NCBI RefSeq assembly: GCF_007655135.1 | Contig: NC_045130.1 | Location: 35,398,605-35,462,604 of the forward strand | Length of the DNA: 64,000 nucleotides | DNA from: Punica granatum | Lineage: Eukaryota; Streptophyta; Magnoliopsida; Myrtales; Lythraceae | Direction of reading: 5' to 3' | Shown here: piece after piece, positions 22,159 through 34,131 of the stretch | Layout of the letters: each line of letters opens with the position of its first letter | Numbering within the stretch: position 1 is the stretch's first letter | The notes under the pieces: model-generated | Seen by the model: only the letters and a program-made list of their open reading frames with translations | Databases searched by the model: none | What the model was told of the DNA's origin: nothing | Made by a program: the position numbers and the translations under genes

Positions 22159-23630
22159 TTGTTCCACCTAAAACCGCGCAACTCCCCTCTGACTTACACG
22201 TGGCAGGAAACAAGTTGCTAGGCGTGCTAGGGTACTGTCCTAAGAGCTATGAGTAGTGGAACTATCAACCGTCCTTACCGGAAAAGAGTGTTGAGTGCCA
22301 TAGTTCAAGAGATCTGCAAGTGCATCCGGCAGCTGGGTTTCCTTGACAATATGAATATGTAACTACATGTGGCTATTGATTGATCACATGCTATTACGAC
22401 CATGAGGATAAGGCCGTTTTGATTCTCCCAACACGTACGCGTAGTTTTAGCCCAAAATAGATGAGATTGGCCCAAAAGCCAATTTAGTAGGTCTGACACC
22501 TGTAAATCCCGGAAGACTCAAGTAGTATGGATCCCGGCCTTGCAAAGCCAAGAGAAATACACATCAAGTAAAAGGACCTAACACTGGTCAATGGATAGGG
22601 CTGCTCTCTTAATCCAAATGAATTATGTGAACAACCTTCCAGCTCATGCTTTGCAAATCCAATCTCCTGAAAGCAGGACACAAAAGCTAATACATAAAAG
22701 GAACGAATACCGACTAGGCAATTAAAACCAAAAGAATGGACACCGACGAGAACAAACAAACAGGCAGATTGAGTTATGAAATGTCGGAGCTCTGGTTGTT
22801 CATTCGATTACAAGAAGGCACTCTTCTGTAAAAGCACTGAAGGCGTGGGAACGTGACAGAGCGTGAAGGTCTCTATTTGAAAAGGCACTAAATTGTAATA
22901 ACGTGTAACCACTATGCGAAAAGTGATTAGATCATGAAGGTCTCCGTTTGAAAAGGCACTAATTGTAATAATGTGTAACCACCAAAGGTATTTTAGGAAT
23001 AACGAAAAATCGAGAAATAAGCAAATGAGCTTCACTCTTTTATAAGGCTTATGGATTATACATATAGAATATAGATTTCTACATTTATCTCTTTAAATCC
23101 TATTCTAACCCTACGACGTAGCTGAAGTGATTTTTCACTTAATTATTAAGTTCATTAGTACTCTATCATCTTTCATCTCCCTTCCATTGAATGGCCTTAA
23201 CAAACTTTTATATTTAATTAACTTGTATGTGATTATTCAATTAACCATTGTTTCACCTAAAATAGCGCAACTCCCCTCTAGCTTACATGTGGCAGGAAAC
23301 AAGTTGTCAGGCGTGTCAGGGCGTTATCCCAAGAGCTATGAATAGTGGAACTACCAGCTATCCTCACCGGAAAAGAACTTTGAGTGCCACGGTTCAAGGG
23401 TTTCCTTGATGATATAAATATGTAATGTACGTGTGGCTATTGATTGATCATACATTGTCATAGTCACGACGATAAGGCCATTTTGATTCTTTCAACACGT
23501 GCATGTAGTTTTACCCCAAAACATATGAGATTGGGCCAAAAGCCAATTCGATAGGTCCTACCACTATGAATCTCGGAAGACTCAAGTGGTATGGATCCTG
23601 GCCTCGCAAAGCCGAAAGAAACACACTTCA
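22159..23630. repeat. Pair of ~390-bp direct repeats, possible decayed LTRs
   Basis: The block 22159-22565 recurs at 23249-23630 with ~80% identity by eye: 'tgtt(c/t)cacctaaaa', 'gcaactcccct', 'gtggaactaccagc/atcaacc', 'gcccaaaagccaatt', ending acaca(t/c)ttca. Both begin TG and end CA, as LTRs do. However, I see no convincing primer site, polypurine tract or target duplication, and the ~680 bp between has no coding. The duplicate pair is at about 53601-55058. Confidence 0.5.
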
Positions 23631-24187
23631 GGGCTTGAAAGCCAAGCCGCAGATGGAACTCTAACTTTGTCGGGAGCTAAGATGGAGGTAGATGGATAAT
23701 CCAAGAAGCTCGGTGGGTTCTATGATCCTAAGTGCGAAATGAAAGTGCAAGAATTGAAGAACGGGAAGTAAAGCACAAGATAAAGTGCAAAGGAATGAAA
23801 AATACCGGAAAAATAGATAAAATAAAGGGTGCAAATACCGTGTTGTCAAAGAAACCCACAATGGTCCACATTCCTAGCTGAGGATAGCTAACAATTAGCT
23901 AGGGCTGAATCTTATTGCAAAATATGAACATTTACCAAAAGCATTATCCTTCTGGCTGATAGGCAGCACTGTTTTCTAAACTAGGTCCCTAAGCAAAAGA
24001 GATTTCGGCTTTACCCGCTTGTTATAAGATCGTACAATTCTTCTCTTTTGAACGTTCATGTGTTGTAAGGCTCATATCCTCTTTTCGTCGAGATCGTCCA
24101 ACTCAGCCATCATGGCCTGATTATATTCATCGTGCTTTAAGGCCGTGTTGGAGTGCCACTCGAGTTGAGTGCCATCATGGCCTGATT
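23631..24187. other. Intergenic DNA, no gene seen
   Basis: Contains a short direct repeat 'gccatcatggcctgattatat' at about 24107 and 24168, the second copy abutting the junction with the block shared with 8196. It may mark an old insertion boundary. Confidence 0.5.
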
Positions 24188-25766
24188 ATATATCAAATTT
24201 AGTAATTAAAATAAAAATTTGTTTCGCCTTTTTTATTTAAAGAGTGCTTGTGATATTCTTATTTTTGGTTCCATTTATGAGCTTATATTCATATTATTGT
24301 CATAAGTTTTTCTATAGAACATACTTTGTTGTGGAAATCCTATGCATAATCAATTAAATTATTTTGTAGTGTTTATATACTCTGCATCGTATATGATCGT
24401 TTTAACACATTTAAATATAATTTTATTATTATAATTGTTTGATATTTGAAAAATATATTTTCTTCGTAATACAATAAAGTGCTTTTAATTATTAATTTCA
24501 ATTTCATGAGATAATATAAATGTCAATCAATTTATTCTTTCCCTTTCTATTTTACAATATATTCATTTCTGGAATGATTGTCACATGCCGGCATCCATAT
24601 ATATTATTAACACAAATATATGTTCTTTGTTAGTGTAAGATTTGTTCGTTGTATCTTAAAAGTTATTATATCATTATTATAATTATTTTAATTAGAATAA
24701 CATTTCATTTACTATAATATTTAATTTATGAAATTTAATTTTTTACAATATTGCAAATATTTGTTATGGGCATTTATTACAGTCGTAATCTATTTTACTA
24801 TATATATATACACACACATTTGTCTTTTACCCGTGCTTTGCACGGGTTGATTAACTAAAATTTATTTTATGGGGTCAATATTAAAAATTAATTTATATTT
24901 TTGTACTTTTCATATAAACACATGGAGAAATCTAATTATATGCCCTTCAAAATATATATTTAGCTAAAGAAAATTAAAAGTCAAGTATTATATAATATTC
25001 TCTAGATTTTATTATCTTTAATATAATGTTGCTACATGATATAGATTGGAGGGATATGTGTGTGTGTATATATATATATTTAAGACTTACCTAGAATACA
25101 ATTGCATAATTATAAATAGAAGAAAAGATAAATAAACCATGAGTTATCTTCTTTTATAAAGATAGGCGATTTCTCTAAATATGCGTGTATATATATATAT
25201 ATATATATTATATGAGTGTTCCAGGATGCAATTAATTATAGCAATTAATTTGATTATAAACTAATTAATTTGAAAAACCGTTACTATTGTTATCTTTTAA
25301 TGAGTATAAATTAAATGCATTAAAGATTAGACATTATGATGTATACTAAATTGTTATAAATGCTTAAAAGTCCAAAGATTACGTATTATATCAAACCGAA
25401 AAGAAGTTCACTCATTCTAGCTAGATTTTTATTTTGTTTATGGCATATTCATTTTCTTTTACAAAAAATACAACAGTAAAGTAAAGAGATTCAAATAAAA
25501 TTTCTCGTTTTGATTTTCTTAGTTTTAAACTAAATTTACAAGATTATATGTACAATATTCTTAATTTATAGAATTCTTTTTCCTATCTATCGAATTGATC
25601 ATATTAATATGCACTGACTGTTAACAATATCCAATAATTACATAATATAGACTTTTAATTTGGTTAATACCAAATTCTTTTAAAAAATTCCACTGTAAAA
25701 TATAATTTTTTTAACTATGTTATTTTTTTAAACTAAATTTTACATACTATAAATTTTACATACCTA
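24188..25766. repeat. Block shared with 8196-9850
   Basis: AT-rich non-coding sequence collinear with 8196-9850, including (TA)n runs near 25062 and 25187. It ends where the minus-strand SINE begins. Confidence 0.7.
24829..24847. other. Perfect 8-bp-stem palindrome, Helitron-like hairpin
   Basis: ACCCGTGC-TTT-GCACGGGT is a perfect hairpin of the type found near Helitron ends. The same place in the 8-kb paralogue (about 8846) is decayed (acctgtgctttgtacatgt). Without CTRR and TC ends the element itself is not defined. Confidence 0.4.
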
Positions 25767-25862
25767 AAGAGGCACATGTAATCGCATCTGAGTGTTAAAT
25801 TTGAAACTTCTTAGTTATCATGAGAAGATATGCGCTACTGCGCTACATTATTTTTTATTATA
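25767..25862 (-). mobile_element. SINE fragment, minus orientation
   Basis: Minus strand has TAGCGCAGTAGCG at about 25838 and 'aactaagaagtttcaaatt'. Related to 11310. Confidence 0.4.
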
Positions 25863-25985
25863 GTGGCGAATTGAGGACACGAGAGTTAACTGGTGAAGAT
25901 CTGCTTTTATTATGGCCTTAATAACATGTTATCTAGTCAATATTTTATTTCAACAGCCTCATCATCAATATTGTCAAAGAACCTT
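25863..25985 (+). repeat. Single unit of the 124-bp repeat
   Basis: One copy of the unit tandemly amplified at 11461-11950, here with gaggac, 'gaagatctgc', 'aacatgttatc' and 'caatattttatttcaacagcc'. Confidence 0.7.
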
Positions 25986-26097
25986 TTCAGAATGAATAAT
26001 TAAACCATCATTTATCCATAAATTCTCCTTTGAATCCACAATCCAATCTTCACATATTAAGAACAGTATCTTCTTTTCTTTTCTTTTTTTCCCTTTC

Positions 26098-26245
26098 CGG
26101 TTACATAGGGAGGCCGATGGACCTAATACAATGAAATAAAAATCCTAATAACTAATGAAGGGGCACAACCAGTCCCCATCGAGTATCGAACTAGAAATTC
26201 TTGGTTACCAAGTGAAGGCGTCCGTCTCTGCACTATACGCATTAT
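26098..26245 (-). mobile_element. tRNA-derived SINE, minus orientation
   Basis: Same family as 12010: 'ccggttacat' end, 'tacaatgaaata', B-box complement 'gagtatcgaact' and a head near 'ctctgcactatacgc'. Confidence 0.55.
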
Positions 26246-26374
26246 TATTTATAATATAACGTGGAGTCATCTTACCATATCTTATCTTATACTCATTATC
26301 ATTTATAATATAATTTTATTTTATTTTTCAGCCGGTAAAGGCTAATAATTTCTATTCAAGAAGCACCAAGGAGC

Positions 26375-26530
26375 CAAAGAGATTGTCAAGCAGTAACGCA
26401 TACTTTTGACTGATAATCAAGATGTTTCAAATTCAACACTCGTTGTGAAACTACTCATGTATTTTATTAGGATATTAGAATATTTCATTGTATTAGCCTA
26501 TGTGGACCTCCCTAGTAACCGAAAAAGAAA
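26375..26530 (+). mobile_element. Degraded SINE upstream of truncated OMT
   Basis: Collinear with 13735-13885 and 33695-33840: 'ttgactgataatcaagatg', 'attcaacactcg', 'ttattaggatatta', 'taaccgaaaaagaaat'. Confidence 0.5.
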
Positions 26531-26830
26531 TAGCAAGGAAAAAAAGAGATGGCAACACAAATCATTTTCCATGCTCCAATTTCAAGCTGGTGTCCTATTG
26601 GTCCTCTGATGTGAACTTATTATATGATTTATTTTATTTCTCAGCTTAAAAAAATCGTATTTAATTTATATTACAAATTAGAGAAGAAAGTTAGTTGGAG
26701 TCACTATTATTCCAAGTGCACGCATCAAATACCCGGCCATAGGGTTCTATATAATTGGCACGATTGAGACGTATCATTTACAATACACATACACACCAAG
26801 TACAAGTCGAGTCCAGCGGGCACATACCCT

Positions 26831-26982
26831 ATGGAGGGTTCGGGCATGAACAAGACAATGGGTAATGCAGGAGGCTCACTTATGCATGCCCAAGCCCACA
26901 TATGGAATCACATATTCTGCTTCATCAACTCCATGTCCCTTAAACGTGCCCTCCAATTGGGTATACCCGACATCATCCACTC
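26831..26982 (+). pseudogene. Truncated OMT (first ~50 codons), deletion fused to downstream transposon
   Basis: The promoter (TATA at about 26746), leader, ATG and the first ~50 codons are intact (MEGSGMNKTMGN, HIWNHIFCF, LGIPDIIH). After 'catcca' the sequence jumps to the left arm of the Mutator-like element that lies ~750 bp behind OMT-A ('ctctgttatta'), so about 1.9 kb is missing, including the SAM site, all catalytic residues and exon 2. The open frame runs on as 35 unrelated residues to 27085. The join shows only a 2-3 bp overlap (CA), as in end joining. It cannot be an enzyme. The remaining part would be at most a piece of the dimerisation domain. Confidence 0.9.
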
Positions 26983-29047
26983 TGTTATTAAAAAAAAAAA
27001 TGATATTCCACCTATTGACCATGTTGACTTAAGAAAATTCTTCTCGTCCTCAATCTTTAGTTTAATTTTCAGTTTCGCTCTCTAATACATGGTTAGTCGA
27101 TGTGGGGTCTTGCTATTTAAATCACTCTCAAATCTATTGACATTTAAATTTTTTCCAGATGCAAATTAATTTTAAAAATTAAGAAAATAAGGAAAGAAAA
27201 AGAATGCTTGCTGGTAATCCATTAGAGATCGTTTTAAGGTTTTCAGTTGTTTACCTTTTGCACTAGACAAAACTCCACTCATAACGTCGATGTCTTAAAC
27301 TAGAAATTCTAAAATCTCAGTATTTGCAATGTAGACGTTGTTGGTGACCATACCGTCACCCAACATTATACTCCATTGGAGTGTTGACGGCATAGGTTAT
27401 TTGAAATGGTTTGGCTTTTATTTTCCTTAAGTAAAGTCTTGCGTTCAAATTTTGTAAATAGAGAAAATTCACACTGGAAGAGTTTTATCCCTTAGTGGAC
27501 TAACCTGACTCGACCGAAATAGTTGGAAGCCCATTGGGGTTCCAAATCCTAAGGTGTACATCGAAAAAAATCATTTCATTCTTATTCTTTTTCTCTTAAA
27601 GGAAAAAATATGAACAATTCTTAATACTATAAGGTTGAATAAAAAAAAATTGATTCTTCAGGTTATCTAATTGCTATGCTTGGTGTGGTGACATTGGTTT
27701 TTCAATATTGAATAAATTGTTTTATTAGCCTTTTTACATATTTGCCCGATGCGTGATTTGCACCTGGTAAATATATTCATTCGATCTATTGTAATGACCT
27801 TTGTCTCGATTAAAAACTAAGAGATGTTGGTATATATAATTCTCAGTAGAGAAAATACTCACGTCCCTTTAATTTTCCCTTCTTTTATTTGCTTCTAAAC
27901 TCATGAGCTTTTCTTGTAAATTAAAGCGATAAAATAAATTTGTTAATCTCCATGATCTCATCCTACAATAACTTTGAATATATGAGGCAACAATAACAAC
28001 AAGGAAGGACCGGGGATTTTGATAGAGGAAAGTGAGTCGTAGAGAGGCTAATTTTCCAAATTAGGAGGATAATTATAAGTAATTTTATGGGTAAAATTAG
28101 GTTTAGAGAAATGACATTTAACCTCATTTGTTGAGAATATATGCACTTAATTTTTTTTTTCCTTTTTAGTCCATGCATTTATTTTTTTACTGAATAAGAT
28201 TCACATTACATAAAATATTCATGCACAGTCTTTAATTATTTTATTTTTTATTTTTTATTTAAGCAATAAAAATTAAGAATAAATAATAAAAATAGTTGAA
28301 GGCTTCAATCTAGAGGACAAATAAAGAGATGGAGGGGGTGGCGTGTCGCAGGGCACTAGGAATGAAAGTCGAAAGTCGAAAATTGATGTCCGGCTCGACC
28401 AAAAATTGAACACCCAATTATAATTCCATAAGGGTCTGTAGCTCAATTCATTTCTTGGATTTTTTGAAGAAATCATATAGGTATCCGACCGCCCCAAGAA
28501 ACGTTACTGGAAGCCTTTCTCCTCCCTATTTGACCTGATTCTTTCTTAATTATTATTATTATTATTAAAATATTTTTTATTTCTAACATTTGAAATATAT
28601 TGAAAGATCCTTATACAAATATTTTACGAAATGTGGTTTCTTTATTTAGTAAAAAATTAAATGTACGGACTTGAAAAGAAAAATGCATAATATATGAACT
28701 CAATTGATATTTTTCTCAAAAATAATAATTGGTTAACTAAGTCAAATGGGACTAAGTGTATATATTTTAAAAAATGGGATTAAGTGCACTAATTTCACCA
28801 AAAGTTAAATAAATAGAGGCTCATGAAACTATTATATACATTCATTGTTTAGGCTTCGTTTAGGAGTATGGCAACAATTAAATAAGTGTTAATTTTATTG
28901 GGTTTTAAGTAAAAGGAAGTGTTTGGTGATTTTTTTAAAACCATGGTTCAGGTAATTTTTGGCATTGATTTTTTTAACTTAACTTATTATGAAATCAACA
29001 CTTATATTTTAACAATTATATTTTAGCACTTTTACATCAATAATAGC
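26983..29047. other. 3' flank shared by OMT units, no gene
   Basis: Collinear with pieces of 16230-18720 and 36210-38500, but lacking the right half of the Mutator-like element and the M1 MITE. About 28090-28830 is a degraded version of the TIR element at 38458-45189. No coding sequence. Confidence 0.65.
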
Positions 29048-29055
29048 ACTCATAA

Positions 29056-29527
29056 ACATTGTTATCAGAATTGGACCGGACCGATCGAACCGGGAATCGG
29101 CACCATAATCGGTCCAATTCCACCTTCAGACTGGAAATGCACCTTTGAACCGTTAAACTCAAATTTATGGGTTCAATAGTTGGACAAATATATAAACAAA
29201 ATTATTAAGTTGTTGATAATGTGGAGTTTTGAACCTCTCCCATCTCACTCCATGTGCACAACTATGCCCACTCCTTAACCAACTAGGCAATATCTATTTG
29301 TTGTTTCATTTCTTCATCAATTAGTTTAATTCCATAGATATTATGTATTTTTTTAATGAAATTAAATAGATATTATGCGTTTAATTATCATTAATATTAC
29401 TTTAAATATTACGATATTATGATTAAATAAATTTGCGGTCCGACCCATTGATCTGCCGATTGAACCCATAAATCCATGAACCCATACCTTATCTGGTTCG
29501 ATGTTCAATTCGGTTCTAATAACATTG
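29056..29527. mobile_element. hAT-type MITE, 472 bp, with 8-bp target duplication
   Basis: Ends are CATTGTTATCAGAA and TTCTAATAACATTG, an imperfect inverted repeat of ~14 bp. Flanks are the identical 8-mer CTCATAAA (29048-29055, 29528-29535). The 8-bp duplication and CAxTG tips fit hAT. The interior is rich in GGACCGGACC/GAACC motifs with no transposase. The paralogous place at about 45430 in unit III lacks it. Confidence 0.82.
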
Positions 29528-29535
29528 CTCATAAA

Positions 29536-30430
29536 CCAAGCCTTAGACTCTTATGGAGTCAACCCTACTTGGCCGATCGACAGTCCTAACATGCTTTGTC
29601 CTATCCTATTTCCTATGGCGGTAGTAATGGCGTAGTGGTTGCGTCCTCTTCCATCCAAGCTCTTTGATCGATCAACTCTCCCCCTTCCCTCAGAAGACGA
29701 ATTCTTCTCTCGGCTTCGCTACGATAACGTCCTTGCCTACCACGAAACATGATCGCACTATCAATCTGACAATCCTACCTGCCACCTACAAAATTAGACC
29801 TTTTGTGTCTTGCTCTTTTTCTACTGGTTTTTTCATGTCTCGGCTCTCCTACTATGGTCGCTGATCTGAACCGGTCAAGGAGATCAAGGAGGCCTTGGCC
29901 TTCTTTGGTTTGATCATTGGGGATTGGTTTGTTGAGGATTAGGTAGATCTATTTTGTTTGTTGGTGATGATTGTTGGTGGGATCTTTACTCAGATACCGG
30001 ATCAGGACATCACGTCTATCCTACTTCATTATGGAGTAGATTTTCATCATGGATTTAGGATGCCCTTCTTTCCAAATCTATCAGGGTCCATGATGAAGTA
30101 CAGTTAGCAAGTAATGATGATCGCTAATGATTTCAAGATAACAAACTCCAATGGTACCCTTTCTTCTCTGATATTTTTCTACTATTATCCTTTGTAATTT
30201 GCCTATGAATAAATCGTTTGTTTATACTCTTGTAATTTCCGATCGGGCAATTCCCTTTATATCCATTTTTACTGTGAATTAATAAAGGGTCTATTTAACC
30301 GTTTGATCAAAATAGACTCCTACAAAGTCAAACGAATTTTCACCATTTTCCTTAAACTAAAGCTTGAACATATTTGAAAAATGTGACTGCTCAAGTGGGC
30401 AATTTTTTTTTTCCGATAAAATGTTGTTTC
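29536..30430. repeat. Unidentified dispersed repeat, degenerate
   Basis: Related to 46130-46764 plus 48564-48715 in unit III (shared 'cgacagtcctaa', 'cttcattatggagtagatttt', 'ggatttaggatgccc', 'atagactcc(t/c)ac'). It has the higher GC of former coding DNA at its left, but frames are broken and I recognise no domain. It may be a dead retroelement. Confidence 0.5.
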
Positions 30431-30937
30431 TATTAACTTTTCATTGGGCTGATACGGACTCGAATCCATATCCACTTAAAAGTTCAAGTTAATAAGTGGT
30501 GGTACACAAGTCTTATATAAATCAATGGATTTTGATACATCTTTTTTATATAGGATTAATATCCTTAACACCCGTCCTCACATGCAACGTGTGGTCTATT
30601 TTTGCCTACATATTGTCACGTGTCCTTAAACGCCTGCCCTCAACAATTGACCTCGAGTCGGGCTCCTCTTCCGTACTCGGGCGAGGGGGGACTAACACGA
30701 AGTGCCCTTTGGTTGCACTCGACATACTGGGCCTGACGTGATGTGGGTGCGCACACGCGCGTAGGCACGCATACACCTAACCTGAGCTTTGATACCATAT
30801 TAACTTTCCATTGAGCTTATATGGGCTCGGGCCCATATTCACTTAAAAGCTCAAGATGATAAGTGATGGTACCCAAATTTTATATAAACCAATGAATTTG
30901 GATACATATTTTCTATCTAGGATTAATATTTTCGACA
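30431..30937 (-). mobile_element. TRIM-type LTR mini-element, copy 2
   Basis: Two LTRs of ~140 bp (30431-30570 and 30798-30937) start TGT on the minus strand and share 'gatacat', 'aggattaatat', 'aaccaatg(g/a)att'. PBS TGGTATCAAAGC (minus strand) is directly beside the right LTR at 30786-30797. The internal part is ~230 bp without coding. Duplicate at 61857-62363. Confidence 0.78.
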
Positions 30938-31466
30938 ATTTCTTCATTTCAATCATCAAAACTGGTATTTACAATTACAATACTCGTCCAAGAATATCAA
31001 AAAGAAACTCTTCATACTAGCTCAGACCTAACAAAGGAGCCAAACTAGATTTACCAACTTTGCTCTGTTCATTAGGAAGCGGGAGAACTCTCTCTTTAAC
31101 ATAAGCTAAGATTTCTGCTAACTCTCTGACAGTAGATTACAACGTCTTTGTGTGATTTTGGCGGGAATGGTTGAACTTGTTTGGTGTTAGGGCGGGGTAT
31201 GCATTGAGGAAGAGAACGGCGCCATTTTTGGCAATTTAGATGGGTGGTTAATGGATTTAGGTCCAACTCATCTGGCACGTGAGATTTTCGTTACAGATAG
31301 TATGCGGAAGATGACGGCATGACTAAAATATCAGACGGAATGGAGATTGAGGGATGAAAACAATGACAAAAATTTTTGAGAGACCAAATCCAAGGCTATG
31401 GGATCTTTCAGGACTAAAACCACACTTGACTCAATAAATAAATAAAATAAATGGACATTAATTATT

Positions 31467-31477
<11 letters not shown>
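30938..31477. other. Intergenic DNA, no gene seen
   Basis: Short frames on both strands only. The sequence resembles TIR-element edges ('gagagaccaaatcc', 'caggactaaaacc'). Nothing supportable. Confidence 0.5.

Positions 31478-31507
<30 letters not shown>
31469..31507. repeat. (ATT)n microsatellite
   Basis: About a dozen ATT units. The duplicate at about 62898-62923 is shorter by several units, accounting for most of a 9-bp offset change. Confidence 0.85.
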
Positions 31508-31599
31508 TTTCGGTGCAAATTATTTAAGTATTATTAATCTTTTATAAGTATGTTATTTTTCTTTTTGTTAAAAATGAAAGCTCATAAATTTAAATACGA

Positions 31600-31900
31600 G
31601 AAAAAGATGGATGGCTCGGACTTTTCGGATGGGTTCACGATGTTCACCCTGCCTCAGCTGCCCGTCGATGTTCCCTCTCTCAATACAGCTGGGTTCGCCA
31701 GATCAACGGCTCGGACTCTTCGAATGGGTTCACGAGGGTAGGGAGAACACACCCTTGGTGCTCGTAAGCCTCGTTGCTCCGGAGCCATGGAATCATCGGG
31801 GGCTAAGATTGAGTTGCAGTATTGTTCATCTTCTTCAATGACAAAGAAAACGAACGGTGGCAATTTGTTAAAAGAATAATTTCTTTAATTTCATATTTTG
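31600..31900 (+). repeat. GC-richer repeat shared with 51760-52080
   Basis: Carries two imperfect copies of 'ggctcggac...ttcg(g/a)atgggttc', then 'gttgctccggagccatggaatcatcg' as in unit III (51940). It looks like former coding or transposon DNA. Frames are open for under 80 codons and match nothing I know. Confidence 0.5.
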
Positions 31901-32674
31901 ATTTTTGGAAGGGAGGGCATTCCAGTCTCCTATAATTATTTTGATTCCATTTTGTATTAATTCCGAGAACCGACCAACCATAGGTCTTGAATTAGAATTT
32001 CAATTCTAATCATTCAAATTCCCTCATCTTTTCAATTATATTCTCTCTTAATTCTATCCAGCGAACTAAGCGTCACGTGAAAATGTGACTTCAAGACTTT
32101 ATGTGATTTTCTGATTTTAATGAGATTAGCCTAAGATCATAAGTAATTAGCCTACACACTTTGTATCCCTATCATCTCACTTCTACCCAAGCCCGATAAC
32201 CTCGAGTTTCGCTCTATGGTGTTTCCTGACCCGGCTTAACTAAGTACATTCAGATCAAGGCATAAACATCAAGACGTAATATTTACATCACTACATGGTT
32301 TTCTTACTTGCCCTTCTCCGATCTTTTATTACCTCTATCCTCTTCTAGTCCATAAATCTACCATATAATGGAAAGCAACGGATGGGACGCACAAATGTAT
32401 GGCTCTAGCTTAATGACTCTAACAAGCTGTCATTATAGGGGCAACAACCTTGATCACGGAGGTGGTCGCGCCGCCCACGCTCACCATCGCCCTCTCTCTT
32501 TCTTTCACCACAAAATAGTTGGATGTCCTTTATATATATACATAGTTACATATACATATATATGTTGGCGCATCATCAAGGCCGGTCTATAAATTTTATA
32601 TAGGATGCCTTAATTGGATTCCGACCCATGGAGAACAATTAATGGTTATTTTTTCTCTTCATTTCGGTGCAACT
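31901..32674. other. Intergenic DNA, no gene seen
   Basis: No supportable frame. Copy A homology to the window end stops being testable at 32583, because the partner runs off the window. Confidence 0.5.
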
Positions 32675-33200
32675 TCTTAAATTTCACCGAACTTATATGA
32701 GTTTGGACTCAATTTCAACTGAAATATAAGACCTAATCCTATGCAAACCATTATATTTTCTTTTATAATTTTAATGTGGGATTAATTTTTTCCAATTGAC
32801 TTTTATACTCTCAACATCCGTTCTCATGTCACACCGTGTTGTCTTTCTCACTCTTTGCTTACACGTGACACGTTAACCTTAACCATCCGCACTCAACAAT
32901 TTACCTCGAACTAGTCTCTCCTCCCTTCTGAGGGGGAGGGGGGTGTCAACTACTATGAGGGAGGCTTTCACTTCCGAACTTGAACTTCACTGGCATAGTA
33001 TGTGTGCTCCCGCGCTCCTAGGATCATTACCATGAGCTTTGATACCATCTTAAATTCTACCAAACTTACATGAACTTGAGCTCAATTTCAATTCAAAAGC
33101 TCGAGCTATCAAATTGTGATGTCCAATTCCATATAAACCATTCTATATTCTTTTATACTTTCGATGTGGGATTAACTTTTCCAATTGACTTTTCCCAACA
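32675..33200 (-). mobile_element. TRIM-type LTR mini-element, copy 3 (complete)
   Basis: LTRs 32675-32816 and 33048-33200 both start TGTTG on the minus strand and share AATTGG-AAAA and TTAATCCCACAT. PBS TGGTATCAAAGC (minus strand) is at 33036-33047. Flanks CAACT and CGACT are a probable 5-bp target duplication with one change. The internal segment of ~220 bp has no coding, so movement depended on other elements. Confidence 0.8.
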
Positions 33201-34048
33201 CGACTCAAAATAAAAAGTGGGGTTATTTGAATTTTGATCCTTGGTAGATAGTCCCGTCTCCCTGAATGTCCCAATTAAATGGACCTTTCGAGTAATATAA
33301 ATCTTTATTCGACATAAGAGAACCACAATTAATTAGAGCATTAAGAAAAGTGAGTAAAATGAAGAAAGTGTCTTCCACGTGTTCATCCTTTTTATGGCTT
33401 TTCTAGGAATCAATTAGGTCAGCTGACCCCATAATTGCAGTCTATTTATATTGATAAATTATCGGGCCAGGACTCCATGGAATGTTACTTTCGGTATATA
33501 ATCAATATTCACGTGTTTTATGCTGCCCCGCTAAAATTAGCAAAATTCAAATTATTTCCTCAAACAATAACGTGTACTCATCTTACCATATCTTATACTA
33601 TACTTATTACCATTTATAATATTATTTTATTTTATTTTTCAATAGGTAAAGGCTAATAATTTCTTTTCAAGAAGCACCAAGAATCAAAGAGACTGTAGAG
33701 CAGCAACACATACTTTCGGCTGATAATCAAGATGTTTCAGATTCGACAGTCGTTGTGAAACTACCCATGTTCTTTATTAGGATATTAGAATATTTCATTG
33801 TATTAGTCTATGTGGACCTCCCTAGTAACCGAAAAAGAAATATAAAAAAGAGATGGCAGCACATATAATTTTCCATGCCCCAATTTCAAGCTGGTGTCCT
33901 ATTGGTTCTCTAATATGAACTTATCATATGATTTATTTTATTTCTCAACTTAAGAAATTCGCATTTAATTTATATTACAAATTAGAGAAGAGAGTTAGTT
34001 GGAGTCACTATTATTCCAGCACGCATCAAACAGTCAACCATAGGTTTC
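33201..34048 (+). other. Upstream region of OMT-C
   Basis: 33300-33430 matches 12500-12630, then the sequence jumps to the equivalent of 13430 ('cagtctatttatattgataa'), so the 800-bp block holding the orphan promoter is absent. A degraded SINE lies at about 33695-33840. The proximal 150 bp matches OMT-A but lacks the G-box. Confidence 0.65.
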
Positions 34049-34056
34049 TATATAAT
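34049..34056 (+). promoter_or_regulatory. TATA box of OMT-C
   Basis: TATATAAT lies 76 bp before the ATG, in the same context as upstream of OMT-A, with a longer leader ('gagacgtatcatttacaat'). Confidence 0.7.
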
Positions 34057-34131
34057 TCGCAGGATTGAGACGTATCATTTACAATACACATACACACCAA
34101 ATACAAGTCGAGTCCAGTGAGCACATACCAA

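Larger units (their letters stand above)
21157..32583 (+). repeat. Segmental duplication, copy A (partner 52599-64000)
   Basis: From 'tttggaagttgg' the sequence is almost identical to 52599 onward to the end of the window. The offset is 31442 at the start and falls to 31429 after a 13-bp deletion in the partner (near 22190), then to 31417 through homopolymer and microsatellite changes. Only scattered substitutions are visible. The block contains no intact gene: a truncated OMT, a hAT MITE, a TRIM and unidentified repeats. Confidence 0.93.
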
